From NCBI GenBank assembly GCA_947168365.1, contig CAMVLO010000002.1, positions 74,364 to 138,363 of the forward strand: a DNA stretch of 64,000 nucleotides, written 5' to 3'. Of the stretch, positions 8,477 to 16,608 are shown piece by piece. The notes beneath the pieces are model-generated. The model searched no databases, was not told the DNA's origin, and was given only the letters and a program-made list of their open reading frames with translations. How positions within the stretch are numbered: position 1 is the stretch's first letter; every line of letters begins with the position of its first letter. A program made the position numbers and the translations under genes. The DNA comes from UBA3824 sp017541145. GTDB taxonomy: Bacteria > Bacteroidota > Bacteroidia > Bacteroidales > UBA3824.

Positions 8477-10057
8477 ATGGAAAAAATTATAACTCCTTTA
8501 ACGATTGTTTTTTATGTTTTGATGCTTGGGTACAATGCCATAAAATATCGTAACGAATTACATAAGTTTCAGCAAAACAGTTATCGTAACGAACGATATT
8601 TCAAATGGTTGAAGCATGGCAATTTTTGGTCGGGAGACAGAATTGTGATGTTTGCCGTGGTATTTTTTGTACTTGCAGCCGATTTTATTGGAATTTCTCT
8701 TAACCTTATTTTCTCTTTAGCTTGCGCAAGTTATGTTTTTATAAGTGTTAAATTGTTGAAATTCAAAGCTAAAGTTCCGTTGAAATTTACTTCAAGAGCA
8801 AAGCGTTTGTATTTTACTTCGCTTGCTATTGTGTTGATTATAAGTTTTTTACTTGGATATTTTGTAAACCCGAAATTCTTTCTTGTGTCGTTGCCTTTTG
8901 GCTCGTTTATGAGTTTTATAATTTTGCCGTTTGCAAATATTTTGTTGAAACCGGTGGAAAATCATATCAACAATTGGTATATCAACGATGCAAAACGTAT
9001 TCTCGCCGAACATCCTGATTTGTTGATAGTTGGAATTACGGGTTCTTATGGTAAAACTTCTACCAAACATTTCTTGCATACAATTTTGTCTCAAAAATAC
9101 AATGTTTTGATGACTCCGGGTTCGTTTAATACCACGATGGGCGTTGTTAGAACTATTCGTGAATATTTGAATCCTACTCATCAGGTTTTTATTTGTGAGA
9201 TGGGTGCAAAACAAATCAATGATATCAAAGAAATTTGTGATATCGTACATCCTAAAATCGGTATTTTAACATCGGTTGCTGAGCAACATCTTGATACATT
9301 TCATAATATCGAAAATGTCAGAAAAACCAAATTTGAGCTTATTGATTCTTTGCCTGAGGACGGTATGGCAATTCTTAACGGCGATTATGAGATTATCAAA
9401 AATACACCGAAGTCAAAAACTACTCAATATTATTCAACTTCGGACGATAGCAATGATTTTTCTGTAAAAAATATTACATATTCTCAGCACGGTACTACAT
9501 TTGATTTGTATCATTTTAAAGACAAAGTAGAAACATTTTCTACAGAACTTTTGGGTGAGTACAATATTTCCAACATCGTTGCTTGTATAGTTTGCGCTTA
9601 TAAACTTGGACTTACAACCGATTCTATTTTGTATGGCGTTCATAAGTTGCAAGCTGTAGAACACAGAATGGAAATCAAACCGGGACCAAATGGCGTTGTG
9701 ATTATTGACGATGCTTTCAATTCCAATCCGAAAGGTGCAAAAATGGCTTTAGATATTCTTTCGCAATTTACTAATTGTAAACGTATTGTAATTACTCCTG
9801 GAATTATAGAACTTGCTGACCGTCAGGATTATTACAATGGCGAATTAGGAAAACAAATTGCTAAAAGTGCAGACTTCGCCGTTTTGGTAGGCAAGGAGCA
9901 GACCGAGGCAATTTACAATGGTCTGAAAGCAGAAAATTATCCGGAAGAACAGATTTATATCGCTCAGGGACTTGCAGATGCGGCAAATTTTGCTTATTCG
10001 AGAGCTCATGCCGGCGATGTTATTCTTTTTGAAAACGATTTGCCTGATTATCATTAG
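8477..10057 (+). CDS. Membrane-anchored Mur ligase family protein (MurF-like)
   Basis: A 526-residue protein. Residues 1-165 carry about four hydrophobic helices in place of MurF's UDP-binding N-terminal domain. The Mur ligase ATP-binding core follows, with P-loop GITGSYGKTS (186-195), ICEMGAKQINDI, EQHLDTFHN and the C-terminal domain motif VIIDDAFNSNPKGA, the MurF-type DDxxNxNP. It should couple ATP hydrolysis to amide bond formation, most likely adding a dipeptide to a membrane-bound carrier. It lies 9 bases after the hydrolase, and a D-Ala-D-Ala ligase-family gene follows. The substitution of TM helices for the UDP domain argues against its being the housekeeping MurF, which is not in this window. 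Confidence 0.82.
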   Translation: MEKIITPLTIVFYVLMLGYNAIKYRNELHKFQQNSYRNERYFKWLKHGNFWSGDRIVMFAVVFFVLAADFIGISLNLIFSLACASYVFISVKLLKFKAKVPLKFTSRAKRLYFTSLAIVLIISFLLGYFVNPKFFLVSLPFGSFMSFIILPFANILLKPVENHINNWYINDAKRILAEHPDLLIVGITGSYGKTSTKHFLHTILSQKYNVLMTPGSFNTTMGVVRTIREYLNPTHQVFICEMGAKQINDIKEICDIVHPKIGILTSVAEQHLDTFHNIENVRKTKFELIDSLPEDGMAILNGDYEIIKNTPKSKTTQYYSTSDDSNDFSVKNITYSQHGTTFDLYHFKDKVETFSTELLGEYNISNIVACIVCAYKLGLTTDSILYGVHKLQAVEHRMEIKPGPNGVVIIDDAFNSNPKGAKMALDILSQFTNCKRIVITPGIIELADRQDYYNGELGKQIAKSADFAVLVGKEQTEAIYNGLKAENYPEEQIYIAQGLADAANFAYSRAHAGDVILFENDLPDYH

Positions 10058-10084
10058 TTTGAGATTTTTTTCTAAAATTATATA

Positions 10085-10178
10085 TCGCCAAAACTGCTCC
10101 AAAATACATAGTTTTGGCGACATCTAAAAATTATAAACCGCCAAAACTGTAATTTTTTTACCTGTTTTGGCGGTTTAT
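10085..10178. terminator. Two tandem related hairpins
   Basis: Hairpin 1 pairs TCGCCAAAACT (10085-10095) with AGTTTTGGCGA (10110-10120), an 11-bp stem. Hairpin 2 pairs 10133-10147 with 10164-10178, a perfect 15-bp stem whose core GCCAAAAC is the same as in hairpin 1. T-rich sequence follows the second. They probably terminate the Mur ligase transcript. Two copies of one stem core suggest duplication of a small repeat. Confidence 0.65.
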
Positions 10179-10329
10179 GTTTTTAAATTTTTGTTAGAAA
10201 GTGTTGTAATTTACAACTTTTTACCATAATATGCCACTTATTGTTGGATTATAACTAAAAAATCTTTTTTCATTTTGTTTTTTTTATTACTTTTGTCAGT
10301 TTTTCAATGTAAAAAAATATAAACAAATC

Positions 10330-11571
10330 ATGATAACATTAGGCGTATTTTTCGGCGGAATGTCTGTAGAGCACGAAATATCAGTAATTTCCGCATTGCA
10401 AACAATTCACGCATTTCCTGAATTTAAATACAATATTGTTCCGATTTACATCTCAAAAGATGGCGAATGGTATACAGGACCGGGATTAACAGCTGTTCAA
10501 AATTACCGCAATATGAGCAAGTTGCTCTCTTGGTGCGAAAAAGTTTACATGACTCCAAATCGTGGTGATTTCAATTTGTACCGTTATAAATCAAACATGT
10601 TTAAAGGCAAAGTCGTAACAAAAATCGATGTAGCATTCCCGATTCTTCACGGTAGCTACGGCGAGGACGGTTCTTTGCAAGGTTTGTTTGAAATGATTGG
10701 TATTCCTTACGTTGGTTCCAACCTCAGAGCCAGCAACATCGCAATGGACAAGATTGCTACAAAATATATGTGCAAGGCTAATAATATTCCTTGTGTTGAT
10801 TATATGTGGACTACCGACCGTGAATGGTTTGAACAGCACGATGCTAAGAAAGCCGAGGCAGAGGAAATCGGTTATCCTCTTATCGTAAAACCTGCCGGAT
10901 TGGGTTCGTCGGTTGGTATTTCTAAGGCTGCTAATTCTGAGGAACTTGATGCAGCTGTGGAACTTGCATCAAAATTCACTGACAAAATCATCATCGAAAA
11001 GATGGTTCAAAATCTTCAGGAAATCAACTGTTCTGTTTACGGAAGTTATCACGATTGTCACGCCTCAGTTTTGGAAGAACCTGTAAGAAGCGGTGATATC
11101 CTTTCTTACAAAGATAAGTATATGGGTTCCGGCTCTGCAAAGGGCGGCGCCAAAGGAATGAAATTTGGTGCAAAAGGTGGTAAGTTCGGATCTAAATCCG
11201 GCAGTCAAGGTATGTCAGGAAGTCAGAGAAAATGTCCGGCAGATCTTCCGGAAGATGTTACAAAATACATCCAACAGCTTGCTATCAAGACATTTAAGGA
11301 AATGAACGCCACAGGTATTATTCGTATAGATTTTATGCGCGATTCTGTAAACGGCGATGTTTATGTTAACGAAATCAACGCAATTCCGGGTTCACTCGCT
11401 TTCTATCTTTGGGAAGCTACCGGCAAAAAATTCGTTGACGTTCTCGACGAAGTAATCAATATTGCAATCAAAGAGGCTCAGGAAAAACATAAACTCAAAG
11501 TAAGTTTCGATCAAAATATTTTCGCTATGGGTGCAGGAATTTCTCCAAAACTCGGTGGCGCAAAAAGATAG
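10330..11571 (+). CDS. D-alanine--D-alanine ligase family ATP-grasp enzyme with Gly/Lys/Ser-rich loop insert
   Basis: 413 residues. The N-terminal Ddl motif is GGMSVEHEISVISA with its conserved Glu; HGSYGEDGSLQG, GSNLRASNIAMDK, IVKPAGLGSSVGISK and the C-terminal metal site MRDSVNGDVYVNEINAIPGS all follow. It should join two D-amino acids, or a D-amino acid and a D-hydroxy acid, with ATP. The omega-loop region that closes the active site (about residues 265-299) is a low-complexity Gly/Ser/Lys/Met-rich stretch, roughly 25-30 residues longer than in ordinary Ddl; this may alter substrate choice. A TACTTTTG box at 10288-10295 suggests its own promoter. Context with the Mur ligase and hydrolase suggests an accessory cell-wall-like peptide pathway. 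Confidence 0.85.
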   Translation: MITLGVFFGGMSVEHEISVISALQTIHAFPEFKYNIVPIYISKDGEWYTGPGLTAVQNYRNMSKLLSWCEKVYMTPNRGDFNLYRYKSNMFKGKVVTKIDVAFPILHGSYGEDGSLQGLFEMIGIPYVGSNLRASNIAMDKIATKYMCKANNIPCVDYMWTTDREWFEQHDAKKAEAEEIGYPLIVKPAGLGSSVGISKAANSEELDAAVELASKFTDKIIIEKMVQNLQEINCSVYGSYHDCHASVLEEPVRSGDILSYKDKYMGSGSAKGGAKGMKFGAKGGKFGSKSGSQGMSGSQRKCPADLPEDVTKYIQQLAIKTFKEMNATGIIRIDFMRDSVNGDVYVNEINAIPGSLAFYLWEATGKKFVDVLDEVINIAIKEAQEKHKLKVSFDQNIFAMGAGISPKLGGAKR

Positions 11572-11604
11572 TTTGCTTATCAATTTTGTTTATTTGAGCA
11601 AAAA

Positions 11605-11650
11605 AATTATAACCACATTGAAAAAAAACAGTGTGGTTATTTTTTTTATT
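11605..11650 (+). terminator. Rho-independent terminator after the Ddl-family gene
   Basis: The stem ATAACCACA (11609-11617) pairs with TGTGGTTAT (11632-11640) across an A-rich loop and is followed directly by a run of eight Ts. Confidence 0.85.
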
Positions 11651-11741
11651 GAATTGTTTTGTTATATTTGTGGTTACAAAAAAATTATTAGCTCAGCAAA
11701 TTGTTTTATTTTTTGCTATTTTAACTTAAAACATTAATATT

Positions 11742-12863
11742 ATGGATACAACCGTATTAAAATGTCCGAATTGTAATTCGATGCTTCCATACAATCCGGT
11801 TACCGGAACATGGAGATGTATATATTGCGGTTCTGAATTTACAAAGGAACAAATTCTCCAACTTACGCAGGAGAAATCCGATAAAGATGTTGATATCAAC
11901 AAACAGGAATACGCTGATTATCAAGAACAAAATAAGCAAGTAGGAACAGATCCCGTACCTCCGTTGCATCCAAGTCAGGAATATTCCGGCGAGCAGCCCA
12001 ATCTTACACTTTACCGTTGCGAAAGTTGCGGAGCGGAAATGGTGGCAGACGAAAATACAGCATCAACATTTTGCGTATATTGCGGAAATACAGCGATATT
12101 GAAGTCCAGACTCGAAGGTGAGTTCCGTCCGAAATATATAATTCCTTTTGCAAATACAAAAGATTCAGCCATAGCGGCTTACAACTCGCTGCGAAAAGGC
12201 AGATTTCTTGCTCCGGACGAGTTTGGTAAACCCGAAAATGTTCAAAAAATTACCGGAGTTTATATTCCGTTTTGGCTTTACAAAGGATTTTCACAAGGTA
12301 AAATTTCCGGAGAACGCCATGAGAAATCAAGTTGGCGTTCAGGCGATTACATCGTTACAAAAACAGATGTCTATTCCGAAATACGAGCTGGTAGCGAACA
12401 ATTTGAAAATGTACCTGCCGACGGTTCAGAGAAATTTGACGATAATTTGATGGATTCTATCGAGCCGTTTGATTTTTCAAAAATTGAGAATTTCAACTAC
12501 TCTTATTTGTCAGGATTTTTGGCAGAAAAATTCGACGTGGATTCCAAAGAAGACGAAAAACGTGCATCGCTCAGAATGAATAATTCTCTGCGTCAGTCAC
12601 TTTACAGTACAATCAACGGAAGTTTGATAAATGCAAACGAAAATATTAATTGTACAATAGAAGGTGTTGACTATGCATTGTTGCCGGTGTGGATGCTCAA
12701 TACATTTGTTGACGGCAAGGCTCACACATTTGCTATGAACGGTCAAACCGGAAAAATTGTAGGCGATATCCCGATTGATAAGAAAAAAGCAACATGGTTT
12801 TTTATTGCATTGCTAATCGGAGGTTTCAGTATTTGTGCATTGATTAATTTTCTTTTTGATTAG
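11742..12863 (+). CDS. Double zinc-ribbon (TFIIB-type) membrane protein
   Basis: 373 residues. Two CxxC...CxxC zinc ribbons are present: Cys8/11/26/29 (CPNCN...CIYCG) and Cys93/96/111/114 (CESCG...CVYCG), separated by a charged linker. A soluble beta-rich domain follows (about 125-340; IIPFANTKDSAIAAY, YIPFWLYKGF, LLPVWMLNTF), and then one C-terminal TM helix (about 350-370). Proteins of this build are often encoded beside TPM/YgcG proteins, as here: the next gene starts 12 bases downstream. Their function is not established; a role in envelope-protein handling is inferred from the partner. A TATATTTG box at 11663-11670 precedes the gene. Confidence 0.75.
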   Translation: MDTTVLKCPNCNSMLPYNPVTGTWRCIYCGSEFTKEQILQLTQEKSDKDVDINKQEYADYQEQNKQVGTDPVPPLHPSQEYSGEQPNLTLYRCESCGAEMVADENTASTFCVYCGNTAILKSRLEGEFRPKYIIPFANTKDSAIAAYNSLRKGRFLAPDEFGKPENVQKITGVYIPFWLYKGFSQGKISGERHEKSSWRSGDYIVTKTDVYSEIRAGSEQFENVPADGSEKFDDNLMDSIEPFDFSKIENFNYSYLSGFLAEKFDVDSKEDEKRASLRMNNSLRQSLYSTINGSLINANENINCTIEGVDYALLPVWMLNTFVDGKAHTFAMNGQTGKIVGDIPIDKKKATWFFIALLIGGFSICALINFLFD

Positions 12864-12867
12864 GAGG
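12862..12867 (+). promoter_or_regulatory. Strong Shine-Dalgarno AGGAGG, overlapping the upstream stop codon
   Basis: A perfect AGGAGG, 8 bases before the ATG at 12876 and overlapping the TAG of the zinc-ribbon gene. This is unusual in a genome where most starts lack such a site, and suggests translational coupling or high expression of the TPM protein. Confidence 0.8.
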
Positions 12868-12875
12868 ACATCATT

Positions 12876-13844
12876 ATGAAAAAAATTATATTATCCTTAT
12901 TGATGTTGATGAGTTTCACGTACTTGAGTGCGCAGAATCTCAGTTCACCGCAAGAATCTTATACTGAAGAATCTGAGGATTCTTTTGATGATTACGATGT
13001 AGATAATAATTCTAGCATCGAGAAAAAAAGTTCAGCAAATACCGGAGTAAATCATGAGGTTCATATTAAAGGAGAGCGTACCGAAAGCGATCCGAAAGTT
13101 CGTAAGTATACTGTTACTCCGCAAAAAATGCCGTATATTTTGTCTACTCCATACGTAGATACTACATATAAAATTTACGATTTTGCTGACGTATTGACAC
13201 AGGAACAGGAAGACAAAATTACGAAACGTTGTCACGAATTTGTACAGGCCACAGGTTTGGATATAGCAATTGTTACATTAAATTATGTGAATCATCAATC
13301 GTATGGACAGTGGACTTCGTATGAAACCTATATCCAAGATTTTTATGATTACAACGATTTCGGAAAAGATGAAAAATTTTCCGGAGTAATGCTTTTGCTT
13401 GATTTACAGCATGGTAAAAATTCAATATTTGATGCCGGAAAACCATTTGAGCAGAGTTTTATGGCTTATCAATTGGAGTATTACGGTCCGGAAATGCGAC
13501 CTCTTTTCGATAGGCAGCAATATTTTGATGAAATAATGTGGTTTATCGAAAATACGGAGTCAGATTGGTGTTACGACCAATCGTTTCCATTTTGGAAATG
13601 TCTGATTTTCGGTTCGTTAATCGCAATGATAATTTTCTTTGCTCACAAGTCGCGTTACAAACTTGTGTTCAAAATGACTTCGGCAAACAGTTATAAAGTA
13701 AAAGATTCATTTAATCTTACACAAAACTCAACAACCTTTGTAAAAACTTTTACAACAAGAACTTACTCACCTCGCTCTTCATCGTCAGGCGGCAGTTCCG
13801 GTTCTGGCAGTTCCGGTGGCGGTCACTCCGGTGGTAGTTTCTAA
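12876..13844 (+). CDS. TPM (YgcG/DUF477) domain protein
   Basis: 322 residues with signal peptide MKKIILSLLMLMSFTYLSA. A TPM domain follows an acidic linker and is recognisable from IYDFADVLTQEQEDKITKRCHEF, DIAIVTLNYV and GVMLLLDLQHGK (about 105-200). A TM helix (FGSLIAMIIFFAH, about 248-262) and a Ser/Gly-rich tail ending SGGSF are typical of YgcG. Known TPM relatives include photosystem repair phosphatase TLP18.3; the activity of bacterial YgcG proteins is uncertain. The domain should face the periplasm. It forms a two-gene unit with the zinc-ribbon protein. Confidence 0.8.
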   Translation: MKKIILSLLMLMSFTYLSAQNLSSPQESYTEESEDSFDDYDVDNNSSIEKKSSANTGVNHEVHIKGERTESDPKVRKYTVTPQKMPYILSTPYVDTTYKIYDFADVLTQEQEDKITKRCHEFVQATGLDIAIVTLNYVNHQSYGQWTSYETYIQDFYDYNDFGKDEKFSGVMLLLDLQHGKNSIFDAGKPFEQSFMAYQLEYYGPEMRPLFDRQQYFDEIMWFIENTESDWCYDQSFPFWKCLIFGSLIAMIIFFAHKSRYKLVFKMTSANSYKVKDSFNLTQNSTTFVKTFTTRTYSPRSSSSGGSSGSGSSGGGHSGGSF

Positions 13845-13875
13845 ATAAAAGTAAAATAAACTATTTGTTAATATA

Positions 13876-13914
13876 AAAAAAATCCTCTTTGTATATGCCG
13901 AGGAGGATTTTTTT
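13876..13914 (+). terminator. Rho-independent terminator after the TPM gene
   Basis: AAATCCTC (13880-13887) pairs with GAGGATTT (13903-13910), with an A-run before and a T-run after. Confidence 0.85.
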
Positions 13915-13965
13915 CGTTATCTATATATCAAACTTTTAATTTCGTTCTTTTATATTTCCTAAACC

Positions 13966-14901
13966 ATGAAAAAGATTTTAACTTTATTAATAATTTGTTT
14001 GGCATATAACTCACTTTTGGGACAGGTTTCGCCATTATCGTTGAAAGGTACCAAAATCGTGGATGATAAAGGTGACATTGTAAAACTTTATGGAATGAGT
14101 TTTTCTTGGCACAATTGGTGGGGAAAATATTATAATGCCAACTATACTTCGCAACTAAAAAACGATTGGAATTGCAATGTTGTGCGAGCTTCGATTGGAG
14201 TTGCAGAAAAAAACGACTGGATAAAAAATTCTTTTTATGCTCAGCAATGCCTTGATAATGTTGTAACTGAGGCAATTAATCAAAATCTTTATGTGATTAT
14301 CGATTTCCATTCGCACGAGCTGAAACTCAAAGAGGCAATTCGATTTTTTGGAATTCAAGCGAAAAAATACGGTAAATATCCGAATGTGATTTTTGAAATT
14401 TTCAACGAACCGGTAAATCAAACTTGGCCTGAGTTGAAAAAATACGCTGAAGATGTATGCAAAGTTATCAGAAAATATTCCGACAATCTTATTTTGATGG
14501 GAACTCCTCAATGGAATCAGCAGTTGCTTATGGCTGTGGAAGATCCGATAAAAGGTTTTGACAATCTGATGTATACATTGCATTTCTATTCAGGAACTCA
14601 CAAAGACGGATTGCGCCGAATTCTCAAAAAAGCCCTTGATGCCGGGTTGCCCGTTTTTGTATCAGAGTGTGGGGCGATGAGTGCCGATGGCAGAGGCGTT
14701 ATCAACGAGTCTGAATTCAACATCTGGGTTGATTTGCTCGAAAAATACGATGTGCCAATTATACTTTGGTCTATTGCCGATAAGGAGGAAACTTGTTCAA
14801 TTCTGAAACCTGATACAGATCCCGATGCACATATCGACGATTCTGTTTTAACAGAATGGGGTTTGATGTGCAAAAAATTTATTTCAGAACACAACAAGTA
14901 A
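13966..14901 (+). CDS. Secreted GH5 endoglucanase (cellulase)
   Basis: 311 residues with a signal peptide (MKKILTLLIICLAYNSLLGQ). It is a single GH5 catalytic domain. YGMSFSWHNWW, DWNCNVVRASIGV and IIDFHSHE lead to the acid/base in IFEIFNEP (Glu148), then TLHFYSG, the nucleophile in FVSECGA (Glu234) and LWSIADKEE. The pattern fits subfamily 2 endoglucanases, which cut beta-1,4-glucan internally. There is no carbohydrate-binding module, dockerin or T9SS tail, so the product is probably periplasmic or simply exported. It stands alone, not in a SusC/D locus. Both catalytic Glu residues are intact, so it should be active. Confidence 0.9.
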   Translation: MKKILTLLIICLAYNSLLGQVSPLSLKGTKIVDDKGDIVKLYGMSFSWHNWWGKYYNANYTSQLKNDWNCNVVRASIGVAEKNDWIKNSFYAQQCLDNVVTEAINQNLYVIIDFHSHELKLKEAIRFFGIQAKKYGKYPNVIFEIFNEPVNQTWPELKKYAEDVCKVIRKYSDNLILMGTPQWNQQLLMAVEDPIKGFDNLMYTLHFYSGTHKDGLRRILKKALDAGLPVFVSECGAMSADGRGVINESEFNIWVDLLEKYDVPIILWSIADKEETCSILKPDTDPDAHIDDSVLTEWGLMCKKFISEHNK

Positions 14902-14994
14902 AAAACGTATTATCTTTTTCTTAATTTTTATAAATTTAATTTACTATTTTAAGTTAATTAACAAATTTAGTCGGACTGTAAAAACTAAACCATC

Positions 14995-15021
14995 CCCCTA
15001 CGCTTTATTTTAGTGTAGGGG
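14995..15021 (+). terminator. Rho-independent terminator after the GH5 gene
   Basis: CCCCTACGCT pairs with AGTGTAGGGG, a 10-bp stem with one G-T pair, and TTT follows. Confidence 0.75.
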
Positions 15022-15063
15022 TTTCCTGTTTTAATATTTTTTTACAAAATAATAATCGTATTT

Positions 15064-15094
15064 TTGTCAATGTAAAATAAAGTAACTATTTTTG
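15064..15094 (+). promoter_or_regulatory. Promoter TTG-20 bp-TATTTTTG
   Basis: TTG at 15064-15066 and TATTTTTG at 15087-15094 are 20 bp apart, a good fit to the Bacteroidetes -33/-7 pair. It drives the small lipoprotein reading frame at 15121. Confidence 0.6.
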
Positions 15095-15120
15095 CTAATC
15101 AGATAAAAAAGTTAAAAGAA

Positions 15121-15517
15121 TTGGTTTTCAGGTTTTTGATACTACTGTTTTTATTGCTTTCAACGTCTTGTAAAGATATTAAGCAAGACGTTGAAAATCA
15201 GTATGCCAGCACTTTTCAAAACGATGATACGGACTGCGATTTTTTGAAAATACGTGAGTTTATGTTTGACGGCGACCGTTACAACGACGTTGAAAAAACT
15301 TTACGAGGCGGTCGATTTCAGCGGAATGTTGGACATTCCTCACAATGCTGCAAACAAAATGATGCTGAAAATCCTTTACGCAACCGATTACAGCATTGCG
15401 TATTCTCAGTTGTACAAATTTTCTTCCGAGACTTACAATTTTGAGCCTCAGACGAAAATCCGTATTCACAAAGACGCTGAATGTCAGAAAATCAACACGT
15501 TGGTAATTAGTTATTAG
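15121..15517 (+). pseudogene. Small lipoprotein, frameshifted in an A6 run
   Basis: A TTG-started frame gives a lipoprotein signal (FLILLFLLLSTSC, Cys17), then DIKQDVENQYAS...FMFDGDRYNDVEKT. At 15293-15298 there is a run of six As. Beyond it the sensible reading continues in the +1 frame: KLYEAVDFSGMLDIPHNAANKMMLKILYATDYS and on to the stop at 15517, whereas the original frame becomes Arg/Gln-rich and ends at 15444. Together they would make one protein of about 130 residues. Either the gene is broken, the base call in the homopolymer is wrong, or +1 slippage occurs. I do not recognise the family. A clear promoter precedes it, so the gene was recently functional. Confidence 0.6.
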
Positions 15518-15524
15518 TGTTCTT

Positions 15525-15579
15525 TTGGAGTGCGGGCTTCCAGCCCGCTTTTTGGGCGGACGAGCCGTCCGCACTCCAA
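15525..15579. repeat. Compound palindromic element (REP/MITE-like)
   Basis: Outer arms TTGGAGTGCGG and CCGCACTCCAA are perfect inverted repeats. Inside lie two further hairpins, GCGGGCT-TCC-AGCCCGC and GCGGAC-GAGCC-GTCCGC, which share bases with the outer stem, so alternative folds are possible. At 55 bp and clearly GC-richer than its surroundings, it looks like a mobile or repetitive intergenic palindrome. It could also terminate the upstream transcript. Confidence 0.75.
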
Positions 15580-15668
15580 TTATTTATAATAGTTAACGCC
15601 CTATCAACCAATTCCAAAATTTTTCAAAAAAAACTTCAAAAAAATTTTTTTATTCCAAATAACGTCTC

Positions 15669-15700
15669 TATTTTTGCGGTGTACTAATACATTAATACAC
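15669..15700 (+). promoter_or_regulatory. Promoter and GntR-type operator of the ABC operon
   Basis: TATTTTTG at 15669-15676 matches the -7 consensus. Directly downstream, 15679-15700 is a 22-bp palindrome (GTGTA-CTAATACATTAA-TACAC) in which 9 of 11 base pairs match, and the ATG follows at 15702. The site covers the expected transcription start and the ribosome-binding region. Its GTGTA/TACAC ends are of the kind bound by YtrA-type GntR repressors, and such a gene ends the transporter part of this operon (18066). Autoregulation is inferred. Confidence 0.7.
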
Positions 15701-15701
15701 T

Positions 15702-16523
15702 ATGATTGTAATCAACGATTTAAAATTCAATTATGCAAAACACGAGGTGTTTGATAATTTGAGCCTTACTTTTAACGAAGGTAAAATTTACGGTCTTCTC
15801 GGTCTGAACGGCGCGGGAAAAAGTACTCTGCTTTATTTGATGTCGGGTTTGCTTTTCGCTGACAAAGGCAAAATTGAGTTCAACGGATACGACGTTACAA
15901 AACGTAACCCAAAAGCCTTGGCGGATATGTTTTTGGTGCCGGAAGAGTTTGAACTGCCGAGACTTACGTTTGAAAAATACGTAGAACTCAACGCGCCTTT
16001 TTATCCGAATTTCAGCCGCGAAACCTTTGAAAAATGTCTTCAAGGTTTCAACATGAGTGCCGACATCCGTCTCGACAAACTCTCAATGGGTCAGAAGAAA
16101 AAAGCGTTTATGTGTTTTGCCCTCGCCGCAAACACTTCGCTCCTGATTATGGACGAGCCGACCAACGGTCTTGACATTCCCTCAAAAAGTCAATTCCGAC
16201 AAGTGGTTTCGTCGTGCATGAACGACAACCGCACAATCGTAATTTCAACGCATCAAGTCCGTGATGTTGAGAACCTTATCGACCATATCACAATCATCAA
16301 CGACAAAAAAGCCGTGTTTGATTACAGCGTTGCCGACATCACCGAAAAACTCTTTTTCACGACCGAAAAAACTGAAAATCCGCTTTTTACGCAAGAAGTT
16401 TTCGGCGGACAACTTTCGGTTTGCAAACGTCAAAACGAAAACGACGAAACTCCGCTCAACATCGAACTCCTTTTCAACGCGGTTTTGGCGGATTGCGGAA
16501 AAATCAATGAAGTGTTTAATTAA
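15702..16523 (+). CDS. ABC transporter ATP-binding protein
   Basis: 273 residues. Walker A is GLNGAGKST (34-42), the signature is LSMGQ (127-131), Walker B is LLIMDEP (147-153), and the H-loop is His184 in VISTHQVRDVE. Q-loop-area residues are VPEEFELPRLTF. The last ~60 residues are a charged C-terminal extension. It is the single ATPase for the two membrane genes that follow, with a GntR regulator third. This arrangement matches YtrA/BcrA-type exporters of drugs, peptides or lipids; the substrate is unknown. The stop codon is embedded in the left arm of the inverted repeat at 16522. Confidence 0.92.
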   Translation: MIVINDLKFNYAKHEVFDNLSLTFNEGKIYGLLGLNGAGKSTLLYLMSGLLFADKGKIEFNGYDVTKRNPKALADMFLVPEEFELPRLTFEKYVELNAPFYPNFSRETFEKCLQGFNMSADIRLDKLSMGQKKKAFMCFALAANTSLLIMDEPTNGLDIPSKSQFRQVVSSCMNDNRTIVISTHQVRDVENLIDHITIINDKKAVFDYSVADITEKLFFTTEKTENPLFTQEVFGGQLSVCKRQNENDETPLNIELLFNAVLADCGKINEVFN

Positions 16524-16590
16524 CCACAGAAAACACAGAATACACGGAAAATTGAAAATAATTCTGTGATTTCCGTGTCTTCCGTGGTTC
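16522..16590. repeat. Inverted repeat built from CACRGAA units, between operon genes
   Basis: The left arm (about 16522-16550) reads AACCACAGAA, AACACAGAA, TACACGGAAA; the right arm (about 16562-16590) is its reverse complement with purine transitions. Each arm is three tandem 9-mers with a CACRGAA core. The stem would be about 28 bp. It sits in the middle of the ABC operon, where it could modulate expression of downstream genes. A related half-copy occurs at 19901. Confidence 0.75.
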
Positions 16591-16608
16591 AAAAAAATAT
16601 AAAAAGTT

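Noticed and set aside
15293..15299. Programmed -1 frameshift at A AAA AAC
   Set aside because: The heptamer looks like a slippery site, but the coherent continuation is in the +1 frame, not -1.
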